Assembly: GCA_002392835.1 (NCBI GenBank)
Contig: DGHX01000002.1
Span: forward strand, 1 to 15,374
Direction: 5' to 3'
Source of the DNA: Prevotella sp. UBA3837
GTDB taxonomy: Bacteria > Bacteroidota > Bacteroidia > Bacteroidales > Bacteroidaceae
DNA length: 15,374 nucleotides
The position numbers and the translations under genes are program-made. Below are positions 7,849 through 14,424 of the stretch, piece by piece; the stretch's first letter is position 1, and each line of letters opens with the position of its first letter. The notes beneath the pieces are model-generated. The model made no database searches. It was not told where the DNA came from and saw nothing but the letters and a program-made list of their open reading frames with translations.

Positions 7849-8820
7849 ATGAAGATAACGATTCACACACCGCAGGCCATCTGGCAGCTGGGGAAGCGCA
7901 AGAACCAGGAGGACGCCCTCTACCCCACCCCGGGCACGGCGACCGCCGACGACCGCCTGTTCATCGTCTGCGACGGCATGGGGGGCCACGAGAAGGGCGA
8001 GGTGGCCAGCGCCGCCGTCTGCCGCGGCATGAGCCAGGCCTTGGGCGACGTGCTCGTGGAAAACGAGCTGCTCAGCGACTTCTGCTTCGACGACGCCATA
8101 GAGCAGGCCTACGACGCACTGGACAGCGCCGACACCGGGCACGAAGGGCGCATGGGGACTACCATGACCTGTCTGTGCCTGCACAAGGGAGGCTGTCTGG
8201 CGGCGCACATCGGCGACAGCCGCATCTACCACATCAGGCCGCGCAAGCGACAGATACTCTACCGCTCGCGCGACCACTCACTGGTGCAGCACCTGTACGA
8301 ACTGGGTGAGATAAGCTACAACGACATGGCCACGTCGCCCAGGCGGAACATCATCACGCGCGTCATGCAGCCCTACCAGCAGGTGCGCACCAAGCCCTCC
8401 GTGGTGTACATTACCGACCTGCAGCCCGACGACTACCTGCTGCTGCTGAGCGACGGCATGCTGGAGCAGATGGACGACGCCGAGCTGCTCGACATACTGT
8501 GCAGCAAGGGCACCGACGAAGAGAAGGCCGCCTTCCTGCAGGAGGCGACACAGCAGAATGCCGACAACCACTCGGCATACATCATACGCATAAAAAATGT
8601 GAAACACGAGCGCAGCGACCGCCATCTGCCCAGCACGGAGAAGAAGGAACGCGAGCAGAACAAGGCCCTGAACGACACGCGCCGCGACCTGGCCTGGAGC
8701 CTCTATACCGACACCCTCGACACCCAGCGGCTGGCCGACGAGGCCACCACCGCCGACGGACGGCAACAGAAAAAGCAGCTGACCTTCCTGAAGTGGCTGC
8801 GCTCACTGGCCAAGCCTTAA
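7849..8820 (+). CDS. PP2C-family Ser/Thr protein phosphatase
   Basis: 323 residues. The N-terminal 250 form a PP2C (PPM) domain with the metal-binding and catalytic signatures present: NQEDA (19-23), CDGMGGHEKG (41-50, D42), GTTMTCL (103-109), IGDSRIY (121-127, D123), RDHSLV (141-146), LLSDGMLEQ (199-207, D202) and ADNHS (238-242, D239). It should be an active Mn/Mg-dependent phosphatase of phospho-Ser/Thr proteins in the cytoplasm; there is no transmembrane segment. The last 70 or so residues are a charged tail (STEKKEREQNK; WSLYTDTLDTQRLADE) that I do not recognise. Cognate kinases are not in the window. The gene starts 37 bp after the helicase stop and so is probably in its operon. Its TAA overlaps the dapA stop on the other strand by 4 bp. 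Confidence 0.9.
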   Translation: MKITIHTPQAIWQLGKRKNQEDALYPTPGTATADDRLFIVCDGMGGHEKGEVASAAVCRGMSQALGDVLVENELLSDFCFDDAIEQAYDALDSADTGHEGRMGTTMTCLCLHKGGCLAAHIGDSRIYHIRPRKRQILYRSRDHSLVQHLYELGEISYNDMATSPRRNIITRVMQPYQQVRTKPSVVYITDLQPDDYLLLLSDGMLEQMDDAELLDILCSKGTDEEKAAFLQEATQQNADNHSAYIIRIKNVKHERSDRHLPSTEKKEREQNKALNDTRRDLAWSLYTDTLDTQRLADEATTADGRQQKKQLTFLKWLRSLAKP

Positions 8821-9704
8821 ATCTTCAGCTCCTTCATGATTTCGCTCATGCGCTGCAGCGTGCTGATGCGCGTGGGAACCAGCGGCAGGCGCAGCACGTT
8901 CTCAATGAACCCCATCTCGTGCAGCATGGCCTTCACACCGGCAGGATTGCCGTCGACGAAGAGCAGCGAGAAGAGGTCGGTGAAGCGGTGGTGAATCTTA
9001 CGCGCCGGCTCATACTCGCCGCGCATCTGCAGCCGGATCATCTTCGAAAACTCACGGGGCAGGGCATTGCCAATAACGGAGATGACGCCTACGGCGCCGC
9101 AGCTGACCATGGGGAAGGTCAGCGAGTCGTCGCCGGAGATGACGTCGAAGTCGCGCGGTTTGTTCTTGATAATCTCGTCCACCTGCTCCAGGTTGCCGCT
9201 GGCTTCCTTGATGGCTACGATATTCTGGCAGTCGCGGGCCAGGCGCACCGTGGTCTCCGCCTTCAGGTTCACGCCCGTGCGGCCCGGCACATTATAAAGA
9301 ACAACGGGCAGCTGCGTGGCGGCTGCGACAGCCTTAAAGTGCTGGTACAGCCCCTCTTGCGACGGTTTGTTATAGTAAGGACACACGCTCAGCACGCCGT
9401 CGATGCCCTTGAAGTCGCCCGTACGCAGTTCCTCAACCACGGCAGCCGTGTTGTTGCCGCCGCAGCCCATGAGGATGGGCACGCGAGCCTGCACCTTGTC
9501 GACAATCAGGTCCTTGATCTTCTGTTTCTCGGCGGCCGTCAGTGTGGGCGTCTCGCCCGTAGTGGCCAGTATGCAAAAGAAGTCAGCACCGTTCTCCAGC
9601 TGATAGTCCACCAGGCGCAACAGCGCGTCATAGTCTACCTCGCCCGTGGCGGTAAACGGTGTCACCAAGGCTATTCCCAGACCCTTGAATATATTGTAAA
9701 CCAT
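8817..9704 (-). CDS. dapA: 4-hydroxy-tetrahydrodipicolinate synthase
   Basis: 295 residues, the usual DapA length. It is a cytoplasmic TIM-barrel lyase condensing pyruvate with aspartate-semialdehyde, the first committed step to meso-diaminopimelate and lysine. Visible catalytic residues: T48-T49 in ATTGETPTL, Y111 in CPYYNKP, Y137 and R142 in YNVPGRTG, and the Schiff-base lysine K166 in VAIKEASGN. The start MVYNIFKGLGIALVTPF is typical. The gene stands alone, transcribed from the -7 box at 9738-9745 with a short leader of roughly 30 nt. It converges on the PP2C gene with overlapping stop codons, leaving no room for a dedicated terminator between them. Confidence 0.97.
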   Translation of the reverse strand: MVYNIFKGLGIALVTPFTATGEVDYDALLRLVDYQLENGADFFCILATTGETPTLTAAEKQKIKDLIVDKVQARVPILMGCGGNNTAAVVEELRTGDFKGIDGVLSVCPYYNKPSQEGLYQHFKAVAAATQLPVVLYNVPGRTGVNLKAETTVRLARDCQNIVAIKEASGNLEQVDEIIKNKPRDFDVISGDDSLTFPMVSCGAVGVISVIGNALPREFSKMIRLQMRGEYEPARKIHHRFTDLFSLLFVDGNPAGVKAMLHEMGFIENVLRLPLVPTRISTLQRMSEIMKELKI

Positions 9705-9737
9705 AAGAAAAACAAATATCGTTGTCTAATTCGGGTG

Positions 9738-9745
9738 CAAAGGTA
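9738..9745 (-). promoter_or_regulatory. Bacteroidetes -7 box for dapA
   Basis: The minus strand reads TACCTTTG, followed by GCACCCGAATT. The surrounding 25 bp (9728-9752) are identical to the pheT promoter. A TTTG-like -33 box at the standard distance is not evident. Confidence 0.7.
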
Positions 9746-9746
9746 C

Positions 9747-9787
9747 AAAAAAACGGCTGCAAAAACGAAAGAAAGCCGTCTTTTTTT
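9747..9787. terminator. Bidirectional hairpin with T7 tracts on both strands, upstream of dapA
   Basis: ACGGCT (9753-9758) and AGCCGT (9774-9779) form a 6-bp stem with a 15-nt loop. A7 precedes it and, after one C, T7 follows, so each strand shows stem-loop then T7. On the minus strand the T-tract runs straight into G and the dapA -7 box. It may insulate the divergent dapA and 9907 promoters from each other. The stem is short, so efficiency is uncertain. Confidence 0.45.
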
Positions 9788-9829
9788 AGCAAAACGGAGT
9801 TAAAAACCACATCTTCGGCAAATTTAAGC

Positions 9830-9869
9830 TGACAAATTATTGTCAATTAGCAGAAAATGTGTAACTTTG
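9830..9869 (+). promoter_or_regulatory. Promoter with overlapping operator-like palindrome, AAA-ATPase-like gene
   Basis: The -7 box TAACTTTG is at 9862-9869, and a TTG at 9840-9842 with 19-nt spacing is a plausible -33 element. A perfect inverted repeat TGACAA-ATTA-TTGTCA (9830-9845) overlaps that -33 element, where a dimeric repressor could compete with RNA polymerase. No regulator gene is adjacent. The predicted leader is about 30 nt. Confidence 0.5.
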
Positions 9870-9906
9870 CATCGCAAAGTATATACAGCAGCAATCAACA
9901 GAGACG

Positions 9907-11505
9907 ATGAAAAGAAAATACCCCGTAGGCATACAGAGCTTCAAAAGCATCCGACAGGACGGCTACATTTATGTAGACAAGACCCCGCTCATCTACAAGA
10001 TGATTACCGAGGGCAAGCCCTACTTCCTCAGCCGTCCGCGCCGCTTCGGCAAGTCGTTGCTCTGCGACACGCTGGCAAAGGTCTTCGAGGGGCGGCGCGA
10101 GCTGTTCGATGCCTTCACCACGGAGGACGGCATCGAGCAGCCGCAGCTGTTCATCGCCCGCAGCGACTGGAGGTGGGAGCGCTACCCCGTGCTGCGCTTC
10201 GACTTCAGCCCCGGCAGCCTGGCCACCATCGAGCAGCTCGACACGCTCATCGACTTCACCCTTGCCCGCTACGAACAGCAGTACGGCATGACGTTGGCCA
10301 CAGAGAAGGGAAACTTCAACGTGCGCATGGTGAATCTCATACACGAGGCCGAGCGGCAGGTGGGGCGCAAGGTGGTGATCATCGTCGATGAATACGACAA
10401 CTTCATCCTGCACAGCCTCGGCGAGCCGGAGAAGCAGCGGCTGGCCCGCGAGCGCTTCCAAGACCTCTTCGGACCGCTGAAGAGCCAGGACGAGCACCTG
10501 CAGTTCGTCTTCATCACCGGCATCTCGAAGTTTTCGCAGATGGGCATCTTCAGCCGTCTGAACCAACTGAAGAATATTTCCATGGTGCCAGCCTACGAGG
10601 CCCTCTGCGGCATCACCGAGCAGGAGCTGACCACCGTGCTGCGCCCCGGCATCGAACTGATGGCTGAGCAGCAGGGGCTGGACTACGACGCCATGCTCAC
10701 GGTGCTGAAGGAGAACTACGACGGCTACCACTTCGGCCAGGGTAAGGCCGACATCTACAACCCCTTCAGCCTGCTCAATGCCCTCGACACTGGCGTGCTG
10801 GGCAGCTACTGGTTCGAGAGCGGCACCACGCGCGCCCTCATCGACATGCTGGCGCAGATGCCCCGACTGGAGATTACCGACGTGGACGACACGCCCTGCA
10901 TGGCCGAGGACTTCGACCGTCCCTTCGACAGCTACCAGCACCCCCTGCCCGTGCTCTACCAGAGCGGCTACCTCACCATACGTCATTATGACCGCGAGGG
11001 AGAGACGTACACGCTGGGCTTCCCCAACCAGGAGGTGCGGAAGGGCTTCGCCCGCTGCCTTTATGAATACGTGTTCCATGAGCAGGAACAGAGTGCACGC
11101 CAGCGCAGCACCCTGCAGATAGCCTATGTGCGCTTCCGGCGCGACGGCGACCTCGATGCCTTCATCGCTGCACTGCGCACCTTCTTCGCCGGAGTGCCCT
11201 ACATGCTCAACGACAAGAACGAGCACCACTTCCACGCCATGCTCTACACCATCTTCGTCAGCTTTGGAGCCGACGTCGTGGCCGAGGACCTCAACTCGCA
11301 GGGACGGGCCGACCTGACGCTGAAGATGCCACGCGGCATATACATCATAGAACTGAAATACGGCAAGAGCGCCGACGAGGCCCTGCGCCAGATCTGCGAG
11401 CGCGGCTACGCCAGCAAGTATGCCATGGACGGACGCCCAGTGGTGAAGGTCGGTCTGGCCTTCTCAAAGGAAGAGCGGAACATCACCGAGTGGAAAGCCG
11501 AATAA
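9907..11505 (+). CDS. AAA-ATPase-like protein with C-terminal PD-(D/E)XK nuclease domain
   Basis: 532 residues. The start MKRKYPVGIQSFKSIR is followed by the family hallmark YVDKTPLIY and a Walker A-like SRPRRFGKSLL (G48, K49, S50). Walker B is VVIIVDEYDN (D161-E162), and GISKFSQMGIFS is a sensor-like stretch. Together these define the AAA-ATPase-like family (Pfam PF09820 type). The C-terminal part is a PDDEXK nuclease-like domain (DUF1703 type), with D469 in GRADL and E482-x-K484 in IIELKYG, so the D-E-x-K signature is complete. These proteins occur in many copies in Bacteroidota, with an unsettled role sometimes linked to mobile elements or defence. It has its own promoter, is flanked by unrelated genes and is intact. 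Coding GC is like its neighbours, so there is no clear sign of very recent transfer. Confidence 0.9.
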   Translation: MKRKYPVGIQSFKSIRQDGYIYVDKTPLIYKMITEGKPYFLSRPRRFGKSLLCDTLAKVFEGRRELFDAFTTEDGIEQPQLFIARSDWRWERYPVLRFDFSPGSLATIEQLDTLIDFTLARYEQQYGMTLATEKGNFNVRMVNLIHEAERQVGRKVVIIVDEYDNFILHSLGEPEKQRLARERFQDLFGPLKSQDEHLQFVFITGISKFSQMGIFSRLNQLKNISMVPAYEALCGITEQELTTVLRPGIELMAEQQGLDYDAMLTVLKENYDGYHFGQGKADIYNPFSLLNALDTGVLGSYWFESGTTRALIDMLAQMPRLEITDVDDTPCMAEDFDRPFDSYQHPLPVLYQSGYLTIRHYDREGETYTLGFPNQEVRKGFARCLYEYVFHEQEQSARQRSTLQIAYVRFRRDGDLDAFIAALRTFFAGVPYMLNDKNEHHFHAMLYTIFVSFGADVVAEDLNSQGRADLTLKMPRGIYIIELKYGKSADEALRQICERGYASKYAMDGRPVVKVGLAFSKEERNITEWKAE

Positions 11506-11545
11506 TAACGGGCAAGAAATGATTAGATACAGACCCCACCCCCAA

Positions 11546-11567
11546 CCCCTCCCCTTGAAGGGAGGGG
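11546..11567 (+). terminator. GC-rich hairpin after the AAA-ATPase-like gene; dispersed-repeat type
   Basis: CCCCTCCC (11546-11553) and GGGAGGGG (11560-11567) form a perfect 8-bp stem with a 6-nt loop, 40 nt after the stop codon. No T-run follows, so it is not a classic terminator. The preceding AGACCCCACCCCCAACCCCT resembles the arm of the 38-bp inverted repeats (CAGACCCCCAACCCCCT), suggesting a related dispersed palindromic repeat. Confidence 0.5.
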
Positions 11568-11594
11568 AACGGCTGCACTCAGCAAAATCATGGC

Positions 11595-11629
11595 GAAACG
11601 GAAAATAATTGCCTTTTCTTTTCCGTTTC
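11595..11629 (+). terminator. 11-bp inverted repeat upstream of the EEP-family gene
   Basis: GAAACGGAAAA (11595-11605) and TTTTCCGTTTC (11619-11629) are perfect reverse complements around a 13-nt loop, followed by T-rich sequence. It could end the upstream transcript. It could also be an operator, since it lies where a -33 region for the next promoter (-7 box at 11644) would be. The sequence does not decide between these. Confidence 0.45.
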
Positions 11630-11643
11630 TCCTACTTATTTCG

Positions 11644-11651
11644 TATCTTTG
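11644..11651 (+). promoter_or_regulatory. Bacteroidetes -7 box for the EEP-family gene
   Basis: TATCTTTG followed by CACC, 23 nt before the ATG at 11675. The start codon is therefore very close to the predicted transcription start. Probably drives the EEP gene and, by read-through, udk and the SDR gene. Confidence 0.65.
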
Positions 11652-11674
11652 CACCAAAATTACGCTGACCTAAT

Positions 11675-12754
11675 ATGAAAAAGACGCTTATCATCAGTCT
11701 CGTCATGCTCCTCACAGGAGTATGCAGCACCCTGGCACAGCAGAAGCGCTACCAGCTCTTCGGCGTGGGTTTCTACAACCTGGAGAACCTGTTCGACACC
11801 TGCCACGACGAGGGTCACAACGACTATGAGTACCTGCCCGACGGCCGCAACAAGTGGACGGGCCTGAAGTACACGCACAAGCTGCGCAACATGGCGCGCG
11901 TGCTCGCAGAGATGGGCACCGACCGCACCCCCGACGGCTGCGCCCTCATCGGCGTGAGCGAGGTGGAGAACGCCAAGTGCCTGACGGACCTGTGCAACCA
12001 GGAGCCGCTGAAGGCGCGCAACATGCAGTTCGTGCACATAGAGGGCCCCGACCAGCGCGGCGTGGACTGCGCCCTGCTCTACAATCCCCGCTTCTTCCAG
12101 GTGCAGAGCGCCGAGCTGGTGCCCTACGTCTACGTGAAGCCCGAGGACTCGCTGCGCGCCACGCGCGGCTTCCTCACCGTGAGCGGCACGCTGGCCGGCG
12201 AGCACGTCACCGTCATCGTCAACCACCTGCCGTCGCGCTTCGCCGGCTCCTTCTACCGCGAGGAGGGCGGCCGACAGCTGTTCGAGCTGAAGGAGCGTCT
12301 GCTGCGCGAGGACCCGCAGGTGAAGCTCTTCATCATGGGCGACATGAACGACGACCCGCAGGACAAGTCGATGGCCGAGGCGCTGGGCGCACGCCGCAAG
12401 ATGAAGCAGGTGGAGAAAGGGGGCCTCTGGAATCCCTGGTGGGACGTGCTGGCATCGGGCACGGGAACGCTGCAGTACGACGGCGGATGGAACCTCTTCG
12501 ACCAGATCATCCTCTCGCGCTCGCTGCTCGACCTGAAGAACATGAAGGACGGCAAGGACGTGGAGGCCGGCAAGATTGACTGCTCGACGCTGAAGTACTA
12601 CCGCCACCAGGTGTTCCGCCGCGACTACCTGTTCCAGCGCGAAGGCCGCTACAAGGGCAACACCCTGCGCACACACGCCGGCGGGGCCTGGCTCGACGGC
12701 TACAGCGACCACCTGCCAACGGTGGTGTATGTAATCAAATCAGTAGCCCCCTAA
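11675..12754 (+). CDS. Secreted endonuclease/exonuclease/phosphatase-family protein
   Basis: 359 residues. An N-terminal signal peptide (MKKTLIISLVMLLTGVCSTL, cut probably after AQ) sends it to the periplasm or surface. The mature part shows the catalytic set of the EEP fold (DNase I / exonuclease III / sphingomyelinase superfamily): N35 in YNLENLFD, E96-E98 in SEVEN, D131 in GVDCALLY, N183-H184 in NHLPSR, D223 and N225 in MGDMNDDP, D276 in DQIIL, and D345-H346 in SDHLP. It is a metal-dependent phosphodiesterase whose substrate (nucleic acid or phosphoester) cannot be told from sequence. A role in scavenging extracellular nucleic acid would fit the uridine kinase next door, but that is inference. 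Its last codons and TAA lie inside the inverted-repeat element, so its C-terminus (-VAP) is partly repeat-encoded. Confidence 0.9.
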   Translation: MKKTLIISLVMLLTGVCSTLAQQKRYQLFGVGFYNLENLFDTCHDEGHNDYEYLPDGRNKWTGLKYTHKLRNMARVLAEMGTDRTPDGCALIGVSEVENAKCLTDLCNQEPLKARNMQFVHIEGPDQRGVDCALLYNPRFFQVQSAELVPYVYVKPEDSLRATRGFLTVSGTLAGEHVTVIVNHLPSRFAGSFYREEGGRQLFELKERLLREDPQVKLFIMGDMNDDPQDKSMAEALGARRKMKQVEKGGLWNPWWDVLASGTGTLQYDGGWNLFDQIILSRSLLDLKNMKDGKDVEAGKIDCSTLKYYRHQVFRRDYLFQREGRYKGNTLRTHAGGAWLDGYSDHLPTVVYVIKSVAP

Positions 12755-12864
12755 GTTAGGGGGTTGGGGGTCTGAACAAGCGCAGACCTCAAACCCCGAT
12801 ATTCACCAAAGGAGCGTCTGCCCTTCGCTTGTTCAGACCCCCAACCCCCTAACTTAGGGGGCTA
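12744..12864. repeat. Inverted-repeat (MITE/REP-like) element, copy 2
   Basis: The arms 12745-12782 and 12826-12863 are perfect 38-bp reverse complements, identical to those of copy 1 at 179-316. One extra T/A pair at 12744 and 12864 extends them. The 43-bp spacer is different from copy 1, apart from a CGCAGAC extension next to one arm; inside it GCAGAC (12782-12787) and GTCTGC (12816-12821) prolong the stem imperfectly. The left arm overlaps the last codons and stop of the EEP gene. The right arm ends 6 nt before the udk ATG. Confidence 0.9.
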
Positions 12865-12870
12865 AGTGAA

Positions 12871-13485
12871 ATGACAATCATCGGAATCGCCGGCGGAACA
12901 GGTTCTGGCAAGACCACCGTCGTAAAGCACATTGCCCGGGCACTGCCACCCCACTGCGTGGCCGTGGTGCCCCTCGACTCGTACTACAACGACACCACGG
13001 GCATGACGCCCGAGGAACGGAAGGCCATCAACTTCGACCACCCCGACGCCTTCGACTGGAAGCTGCTCACCGAGCAGATTCGCATGCTGAAGAACGGCGA
13101 GGCCATCGAGCAGCCCACCTACAGCTACATAGAGAGCAACCGACAGAAAGAGACGGTGCACGTAGACCCCAAGCCCGTCATCATCATCGAGGGCATCATG
13201 ACGCTGCACTACAAACGGCTGCGCGACATGATGGACCTGAAAATCTTCGTCGACACCGACAGCGACGTGCGCCTCATACGCAACATCCGGCGCGACGTGG
13301 TGGAGCGCGGACGCACCGTAGACATGGTCCTCGACCGCTACGAGAAGGTGCTCAAGCCCATGCACGAGCAGTTCATAGAGCCCACGAAGAAGTTCGCCGA
13401 CCTCATCATACCCTGGGGAGGCGAGAACAAGACGGGCATACACATACTGAAGACCTACATCGAGGGCATCGTAACAGGAGTATAG
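12871..13485 (+). CDS. udk: Uridine kinase
   Basis: 204 residues, normal for bacterial Udk. It phosphorylates uridine (and cytidine) to the monophosphate in pyrimidine salvage, in the cytoplasm. The P-loop GGTGSGKT is at residues 8-15, the nucleoside-binding DSYYND at 36-41, and NFDHPDAFD at 54-62 is the family signature. QPTYSYIESNR, IIEGIMTLHY (a lid/Walker B-like region) and VDTDSDVRLIRNIRRDVVERGR follow in the expected order. The ATG at 12871 is preceded by only 6 nt of non-element sequence, so the 5' leader on any read-through mRNA is the long stem-loop of the repeat. The SDR gene follows 6 bp after the stop, almost certainly in the same operon. Confidence 0.95.
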   Translation: MTIIGIAGGTGSGKTTVVKHIARALPPHCVAVVPLDSYYNDTTGMTPEERKAINFDHPDAFDWKLLTEQIRMLKNGEAIEQPTYSYIESNRQKETVHVDPKPVIIIEGIMTLHYKRLRDMMDLKIFVDTDSDVRLIRNIRRDVVERGRTVDMVLDRYEKVLKPMHEQFIEPTKKFADLIIPWGGENKTGIHILKTYIEGIVTGV

Positions 13486-13491
13486 CACACC

Positions 13492-14247
13492 ATGAACAAG
13501 ACAGTACTGATAACCGGTGCCACCAGCGGCATCGGACTGGCCTGCGCCAGGAAGTTTGCACAGAACAGCGACCGCCTCATACTGACCGGCCGCAACCAGG
13601 AGCGGCTGGACGACTTAGCACGTGAGCTGACCGAGGGCGACACCGAGGTGCTGACGCTCTGTTTCGACGTGCGCCACCGCGAGGAGGCCCGCCGCCAGAT
13701 AGAGGCGCTGCCCGACGGATGGCAGCAGATAGACGTGCTGGTGAACAACGCCGGGCTGGCACTGGGATTGGAGCCGGAATATGAGGGCGACATGGACGAC
13801 TGGGAGACGATGATCGACACGAACATCAAGGGCCTGCTCACCATGACGCGGCTCATCGTGCCCGCCATGGTGCAGCGCAACAGCGGGCACATCATCAACA
13901 TCGGCTCGGTGGCCGGCGATGCCGCCTACGCCGGGGGTAACGTCTACTGCGCCACGAAGGCTGCGGTGAAGGCGCTCACCGACGGACTGCGCATCGACCT
14001 GGCACACACCGCCCTGCGCGTGACGAACCTGAAGCCCGGACTGGTGGAGACGAACTTCAGCAACACCCGATTCCACGGCGACACCGAGCGCGCCGCAAAG
14101 CTATACACCGGCATCGAGCCCCTGACGGGCGACGACATCGCCGACGTGGCCGTCTACGCCGCCAACGCTCCGGCCCACGTCCAGATAGCCGAGGTGCTGG
14201 TGCTGGCCACTCACCAGGCCAACGGCAGCGTCATCGTAAGGAAATAG
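13492..14247 (+). CDS. Short-chain dehydrogenase/reductase (YdfG-like)
   Basis: 251 residues, a classical SDR. The cofactor motif TGATSGIG is at 8-15, and R34 after strand beta-2 (LTGRNQERL) suggests NADP(H) preference. NNAG is at 85-88, and the catalytic N111, S139, Y152 and K156 (VYCATK) are all present. PGLVETNFS (182-190) and the overall pattern resemble YdfG-type NADP-dependent serine/3-hydroxy acid dehydrogenases, but the substrate cannot be assigned with certainty. It starts 6 bp after udk. An AGGAG lies inside the end of udk, about 10 nt upstream of the ATG, one of few purine-rich candidate ribosome binding sites here. No link between the oxidoreductase and uridine salvage is apparent, so the pairing may be only positional. 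Confidence 0.92.
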   Translation: MNKTVLITGATSGIGLACARKFAQNSDRLILTGRNQERLDDLARELTEGDTEVLTLCFDVRHREEARRQIEALPDGWQQIDVLVNNAGLALGLEPEYEGDMDDWETMIDTNIKGLLTMTRLIVPAMVQRNSGHIINIGSVAGDAAYAGGNVYCATKAAVKALTDGLRIDLAHTALRVTNLKPGLVETNFSNTRFHGDTERAAKLYTGIEPLTGDDIADVAVYAANAPAHVQIAEVLVLATHQANGSVIVRK

Positions 14248-14424
14248 GGGGCGCAGAGTGTGCTGCGCGCGCGTCGCGCGCGTAAGGGAAAAACTAAAAA
14301 TACGCTACACTCGCTACACCTAACCTCATTATCAGGCAGTTACAAGCGCAAAAACCGTCTCGACGCTACACCTGACCCTACACCTAACCCGGCGACCGGA
14401 ACAGGAAACAGACATTGAAAAATG
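14248..14424. other. Gene-free region: GC palindrome and CTACACC repeats
   Basis: The stretch after the SDR stop holds no convincing gene. GCGCGCG-T-CGCGCGC (core 14267-14281) is a perfect inverted repeat of alternating CG directly after the stop; no T-tract follows, so a terminator role is doubtful. Four copies of (CG)CTACAC lie at 14303-14390: CGCTACAC, CGCTACACCTAACC, CGCTACACCTGACC and CTACACCTAACCC. The remainder is AT-mixed sequence with nothing recognisable. Confidence 0.6.

Noticed and set aside
2829..9752. The 25-bp identical sequences at 2829-2853 and 9728-9752 as attachment sites of an integrated element
   Set aside because: Both cover a -7 promoter box directly upstream of a housekeeping gene, and no integrase or recombinase lies between them.
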